From positions 1 to 19,063 of the forward strand of contig CAUZSN010000049.1 of NCBI GenBank assembly GCA_963582345.1: a DNA stretch of 19,063 bases. Reading direction: 5' to 3'. Below are positions 16,199 through 19,063 of the stretch, piece by piece; the stretch's first letter is position 1; each line of letters begins with the position of its first letter. The notes under the pieces are model-generated. The model did no database searches and had not been told where the DNA came from. It saw nothing but the letters and a program-made list of their open reading frames with translations. This DNA comes from CAUZSN01 sp963582345. Its GTDB lineage: Bacteria; Planctomycetota; Planctomycetia; Planctomycetales; Planctomycetaceae. The position numbers were made by a program, and so were the translations under genes.

Positions 16199-17453
16199 CT
16201 TGCTTCATTCGCACAGCATCGCGGCCTTTCGCACAAACTCGCAAAACGTCAGCATTTCCCGACGTATTTTGCTGCTCGAGGGATTCAGTGCGAGACAGTG
16301 CGGCGGGCTGCTGCACCGGATTTTGCAGCGCTTGTGCATCGGATTCTGCAGCGCCTTTTACAGCCCGCTCAAAATGCTCGTCCGTGATCTGCAAGTAGTG
16401 CTTCATGGCGACGAGTTGTGAATTGCCAATCCAGCCACAGATAACGTGCATGGGGAATTTCTCAGCCAGTTCAGTTTCGCGACTGCTTCGCAAATTCTGA
16501 AACGGCTTTGGCCAAGGCTTAAGACCAGCATGTTGAATGATGCGGTTCAGTTGCGTCCGCAAGTTGCCACTGGTACCCCGATACCGAGCGATTACATACT
16601 TCGAACCCTCCTCGGCTTCGTCAAAGACCGCCTCAAGATGCGGTTTCAATTCCGGGAATATAGGAATGACTCGTGACTCGCCGCCGACATGATGCTCCGT
16701 CTTGGGGCTTCTGACCCGCATCCTGCCACGTTCCCAGTCGACGTCGCCCCATTGAAGGGAAAGATGTTCTGACGGGCATCTAAGGCCACCGTAACGGCTC
16801 AGTGCAAAGATAAGACGCCATTCTGCATCGGGGCAGGCTTCGAGCACCTTGTCAGCTTCGTCCCGTGTCACGTAATAGAATCGCTCCGCATTCGCGTGCA
16901 CCGCAGATTTTAGGTCCACGAATGGATTGCTGCTTATCAGCTTTCGTCGGATGGCCGCTGTAAAGAACTGTTTCGCTCGTCCGCAACGTCGTCGGACTGT
17001 GTTATCACTTGGCAGCTTTTTCACAAGGAATAGCCGCCAATCGTCTGCGTCACCCACAGTAATGTCTCGCAGTGGTTTATCTGGTCCGAAGAATTCAATC
17101 AGGTTGGCCTGAGTTTGCCGATATAGCATCGTCGTCCTTGGTTTCACGTCCGTTCGTCCAACTATGTAAGCGTCGATGAAGGCTTTCAATGTCGCCGTTT
17201 CCCGCTTCAGTATCAAATTGACGGCCACAAGCTTCTCGGCCATCACAGAATCCAATTTGGCAACCCATCGGGTCGTCTCATCATCCGTCGCGTGACCGGA
17301 AATTGTCGATGACACCAGTCGTTCAACCTTCGTTTTTATGAATGCGGCGTCCCTCAAAGATGCTTTTCCCAGTCGGAGCGAGCGGCGTTTTCCGTCGGCG
17401 GCAATAAACTGAATCATCTTTCGGCCGTTCGAATATCTTGTAATAGAAGCCAT
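16137..17453 (-). CDS. int: Tyrosine recombinase (integrase), tRNA-Asn targeting
   Basis: This 438-aa protein starts at ATG 17453, with GGAAG overlapping the end of the upstream xre gene. It has an N-terminal arm-type region (about 1-50), a SAM-like core-binding domain (about 85-185) and a catalytic domain (about 195-375). Visible catalytic residues are R225 in GGLRCPSE, beta-hairpin K251 in SPKTEHH, R322 in NLRSSRETEL and the nucleophile Y363 in KHYLQ. The usual box II histidines are replaced (LRSS instead of LRHT, and WIGNS instead of LGHxS), a pattern I associate with planctomycete integrases. Residues from about 370 are a Gln/Ala/Ser-rich tail. The last 20 residues (419-438, including LGLEPRTLRLTA) are encoded antisense to the tRNA, and the stop lies in its D arm. 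It should catalyse insertion and excision of the element. Confidence 0.92.
   Translation of the reverse strand: MASITRYSNGRKMIQFIAADGKRRSLRLGKASLRDAAFIKTKVERLVSSTISGHATDDETTRWVAKLDSVMAEKLVAVNLILKRETATLKAFIDAYIVGRTDVKPRTTMLYRQTQANLIEFFGPDKPLRDITVGDADDWRLFLVKKLPSDNTVRRRCGRAKQFFTAAIRRKLISSNPFVDLKSAVHANAERFYYVTRDEADKVLEACPDAEWRLIFALSRYGGLRCPSEHLSLQWGDVDWERGRMRVRSPKTEHHVGGESRVIPIFPELKPHLEAVFDEAEEGSKYVIARYRGTSGNLRTQLNRIIQHAGLKPWPKPFQNLRSSRETELAEKFPMHVICGWIGNSQLVAMKHYLQITDEHFERAVKGAAESDAQALQNPVQQPAALSRTESLEQQNTSGNADVLRVCAKGRDAVRMKQAPRLGLEPRTLRLTAARSTN
16159..16198 (+). other. Probable attachment site attL in the 3' half of tRNA-Asn
   Basis: The integrase gene abuts and enters the tRNA, the classic layout of a tRNA-targeting integrative element. 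Such integrases usually recombine within the segment from the anticodon loop to the 3' end. The exact core cannot be fixed here because the matching direct repeat (attR) lies beyond the right edge. The coordinates are an estimate. Confidence 0.5.
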
Positions 17454-17459
17454 ATTTTT

Positions 17460-17687
17460 TTACTTCCTTCGGGCTTTCGCCGACTTTTTTCCCACAGCAA
17501 TATTCAAGTCAAGAAAATCCGCCAAAACATCCAGAGTCTTCATCGGCAACCCACGTCGACCCAACATAAAGTGGCTTAGTGTCGCTTGGCTGATTTTCGT
17601 TTGTTTCGAAATCTGATAACGAGTGATGGGGGCATCTTCGATCGCCTGCCGAATCTGCTCGCTCAGTTTGATGCGTGTTCGAGACAT
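17460..17687 (-). CDS. Small XRE-type helix-turn-helix regulator
   Basis: This 75-aa protein starts at ATG 17687. The frame continues upstream to 17780, but those 31 residues precede the HTH domain and lack family features. A Cro/CI-like HTH spans about 6-60: ITRYQISKQTKISQATLSHFMLG has the pattern of helices 2-4, followed by LPMKTLDVLADFLDL. A basic tail ends KKSAKARRK. It has no enzymatic or dimerisation domain. It lies 6 nt upstream of int on the same strand, so the two are probably one transcript. It may act as repressor or recombination directionality factor. A 6-bp dyad 22 nt upstream of the start (17709-17724) is a candidate operator. Confidence 0.85.
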   Translation of the reverse strand: MSRTRIKLSEQIRQAIEDAPITRYQISKQTKISQATLSHFMLGRRGLPMKTLDVLADFLDLNIAVGKKSAKARRK

Positions 17688-17913
17688 AGTATTAGAAGTT
17701 GTAGAGAATACATTACATAATGTAAAGCACCTATCGACTGCCAGGCGAATAGTCCCGCAGAATTTCTCTACCAAAAACAAGTTCTGAGTGTCCTAAATTA
17801 ATGTGGACAAAGTGGCCACGTTTATCGACTTCAGACTATAAAAATAGGGTTTTGCAAAGATAATTCGTAAGCTTTTCCCGCGACTATATCCTCTTGCGGT
17901 AAAGCGTATTTTT
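17688..17913. other. Promoter region of the xre-int unit
   Basis: These 226 bp lie between the 65-aa gene and xre. They contain the dyad at 17709-17724 and AT-rich sequence at about 17795-17850, where minus-strand promoters are likely. A 65-codon minus-strand frame (17990-17793) covers part of it but overlaps the upstream gene and lacks a ribosome binding site, so I do not call it. Confidence 0.45.
17709..17724. promoter_or_regulatory. Candidate operator dyad upstream of xre
   Basis: TACATT (17709-17714) and AATGTA (17719-17724) are perfect inverted arms around ACAT. The site lies 22-37 nt before the xre start, where a Cro/CI-like protein commonly autoregulates. It is AT-rich and may overlap the promoter -10 region. 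Confidence 0.4.
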
Positions 17914-18111
17914 CTAGTTTGCAATTGATTTCCATTCCGTAATCGCATTGGCAACAATCTGTTTACTTTCAGCTGGCGACAGCGACTCAATCCACTGGAT
18001 TGCCTCGCGTTCTTGCTGTGATTCTGAACCGAACCGGTGGATCGCTGCAGTCAATGGAGTGTCCATTCCTGTCCGGGTTGTCTGGGTAAATCTATCTCTT
18101 TTCATACGCAT
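17914..18111 (-). CDS. Small protein of unknown function in the integrated element
   Basis: This is a 65-aa frame from ATG 18111; a second ATG two codons later could also serve. The N-terminus is basic (MRMKRDRFTQTTRT) and the rest is acidic and predicted helical (SESQQEREAIQWIESLSPAESKQIV). I recognise no family. It sits between the helicase and xre on the same strand, where such elements often carry excisionase or replication-accessory genes. No Shine-Dalgarno site is visible. The repeated GGACA motifs in its 5' part lie inside its coding sequence. Confidence 0.5.
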   Translation of the reverse strand: MRMKRDRFTQTTRTGMDTPLTAAIHRFGSESQQEREAIQWIESLSPAESKQIVANAITEWKSIAN

Positions 18112-18206
18112 ATACGAAACACAAGTTTGTTTACGTCCCTACAACTTAAGTTAAGAATTGCTCGGACAACCCGGACACCTATCCAGGTATGTCCGAATAG
18201 TCCGAG
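18060..18206. repeat. Cluster of GGACA/TGTCC motifs in inverted arrangement
   Basis: TGTCC occurs at 18060-18064 and 18070-18074. GGACA occurs at 18164-18168 and 18173-18177, and TGTCC again at 18190-18194. TGTCCGGGTTGTCTGGG (18070-18086) and CTCGGACAACCCGGACA (18161-18177) are imperfect inverted copies (15 of 17 positions). A further dyad, CTCGGAC (18161-18167) with GTCCGAG (18200-18206), encloses CGGACA/TGTCCG (18172-18177 and 18190-18195). The last structure straddles the helicase stop codon. Spacings of 9-10 bp place neighbouring motifs on one DNA face, as expected for a protein-binding array. Confidence 0.55.
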
Positions 18207-19063
18207 TGAATTCCGATTCCTTGATACCCGTTAACTCTTTTGCCGTCAGTGTTCCGTACCTTCGCCTGCTTTGACTCCGGGAACACGCGACTGATCTCAC
18301 GGCCGAAATTGACGATGTGAAGCGATAGAAATCCGTTGGTCGCACACCAACTTTGATAGCGTTGGTAAACATTAGCCGTAATAACATCATCGTCGACGTT
18401 GGCTTTGTAGTGTGTCTCTAAAAACAACCGAGCTGGGTTTGATTCATCGCGGTACTCGTCCAGTGCATCACGGCAAATTTTTGATTCGGTAAATTCTCCC
18501 TGTTGGCGTAATCGGTGGAGTCCCGTCAGCGCCCACACCAGGATTCCCGGCAATTCACCTTCTTCCTGCCACCAATTTGGATTGTCCATTCCGAGAACTC
18601 GTTCGCTTTCAGAAATCGTGACTCTGAATGGCATAAGAATCATTCGCCGCCACACACCACTCGACCTGTCAGAAAACCGTGGCCGATTGTTTGTGGCGAG
18701 AACAAGCCTGGCTGTCGGTAGTGATTCAATCGAATCCTGAAACTTGCGTTCAAATGTCATCCGGTCTCCGGATGTAAACGATTTCAAGGCTCCTTCGGCA
18801 ACGCGGTTCAGGTCGCCGACTTCGCTAGCAATGTTGGCGAGTTTTCCAAGCGTTTGTATTAATGAGAAACGTTTTTCGAATGTTTCTAGTGGAGTGTGCG
18901 AAACGTTACTGGCCCCGAGTGTCGCAGTCAGTACTGCACATAGAACCGATTTTCCATTAGCTCCTTCGCCTTCAAGAACCAGGAACTTCTGAAGCTCAGT
19001 ATTCGGAGTCAGACAATAGCCGAACCACTCTTGCAGCAATGTGATTCGTTCGGCGTCTTGCTC
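18179..19063 (-). CDS. P4/D5-type replication helicase (primase-helicase C-terminal part), 5' partial
   Basis: The frame is open to the right edge, giving 294 residues; the N-terminal part, probably with a primase domain, lies outside. Numbering from the window edge (first complete codon GAG at 19063), Walker A GEGANGKS is at about 32-39. KLANIASEVGD supplies a Walker B-like acidic pair. LVLATNNRPRF followed by GVWRR matches the sensor/arginine-finger region of SF3 helicases in the phage/plasmid primase P4 family. The C-terminus (YQSWCATNGF, then FGREISRVFP and GKRVNGYQGI) is the winged-helix domain typical of this family. It unwinds DNA at the element's own origin. Its presence implies autonomous replication after excision, as in P4-like satellites. 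The stop TAG 18179-18181 lies within the inverted-repeat cluster. Confidence 0.9.
   Translation of the reverse strand, partial: EQDAERITLLQEWFGYCLTPNTELQKFLVLEGEGANGKSVLCAVLTATLGASNVSHTPLETFEKRFSLIQTLGKLANIASEVGDLNRVAEGALKSFTSGDRMTFERKFQDSIESLPTARLVLATNNRPRFSDRSSGVWRRMILMPFRVTISESERVLGMDNPNWWQEEGELPGILVWALTGLHRLRQQGEFTESKICRDALDEYRDESNPARLFLETHYKANVDDDVITANVYQRYQSWCATNGFLSLHIVNFGREISRVFPESKQAKVRNTDGKRVNGYQGIGIHSDYSDIPG

Noticed and set aside
17793..17990. 65-codon minus-strand ORF upstream of xre
   Set aside because: It overlaps the more plausible 17914-18111 frame, lacks a ribosome binding site and has no family resemblance.
1..19063. CRISPR array, insertion sequence or rRNA
   Set aside because: No regularly spaced direct repeats, transposase motifs with terminal inverted repeats, or rRNA-like sequence were seen. 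The TPR gene's internal repeats are protein-level only.

Overview
The window looks like a planctomycete chromosome (Pirellulales/Rhodopirellula type). The reasons are a long Hanks-type Ser/Thr kinase with a C-terminal membrane anchor, a GH10-like barrel protein, a DRG-like TGS GTPase, paired BatA/VWA membrane proteins, few strong Shine-Dalgarno sites, and an integrase with the NLRSSRETEL / WIGNS / KHYLQ signature I associate with this phylum. This assignment is inference from gene content only.

Layout. (1) 1-1279, minus: most of a GH10-like protein that runs off the left edge and lacks both catalytic glutamates. (2) 1280-1745: divergent intergenic DNA with a perfect 9-bp inverted repeat. (3) 1746-5785, plus: a two-gene unit, a membrane-anchored Ser/Thr kinase coupled by an ATGA overlap to an exported alpha/beta-hydrolase-like protein whose nucleophile position is glycine. 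(4) 5786-6281: about 500 bp without a convincing gene, ending in two consecutive hairpins. (5) 6282-7625, plus: an 11-repeat TPR lipoprotein, convergent with a small minus-strand lipoprotein at 7648-7992. (6) 8065-8988: a gene graveyard with a frameshifted DUF1569 (DinB-like) pseudogene followed by a remnant of an HtrA-like protease N-terminus. (7) 8989-15983, plus: DRG-like GTPase, GlpG-type rhomboid protease, then two large VWA membrane proteins of the BatA/aerotolerance type. (8) 16126-16198, plus: tRNA-Asn(GUU). (9) 16137-19063, minus: the left end of an integrated element. It has a tyrosine recombinase whose last 20 codons lie antisense in the tRNA gene, a small XRE-type regulator, a 65-aa protein of unknown function, and a P4/D5-type replication helicase that runs off the right edge. 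Clustered GGACA/TGTCC motifs lie between the last two.

How the parts may work together. The kinase/hydrolase pair probably forms one cell-envelope unit. The rhomboid and VWA genes make another membrane-centred cluster, possibly one transcript. The tRNA-Asn-anchored module (int, xre, small ORF, D5 helicase) has the plan of a P4-like satellite or plasmid-like integrative element. It is the region most likely to hold something undescribed, but most of it lies outside this window.
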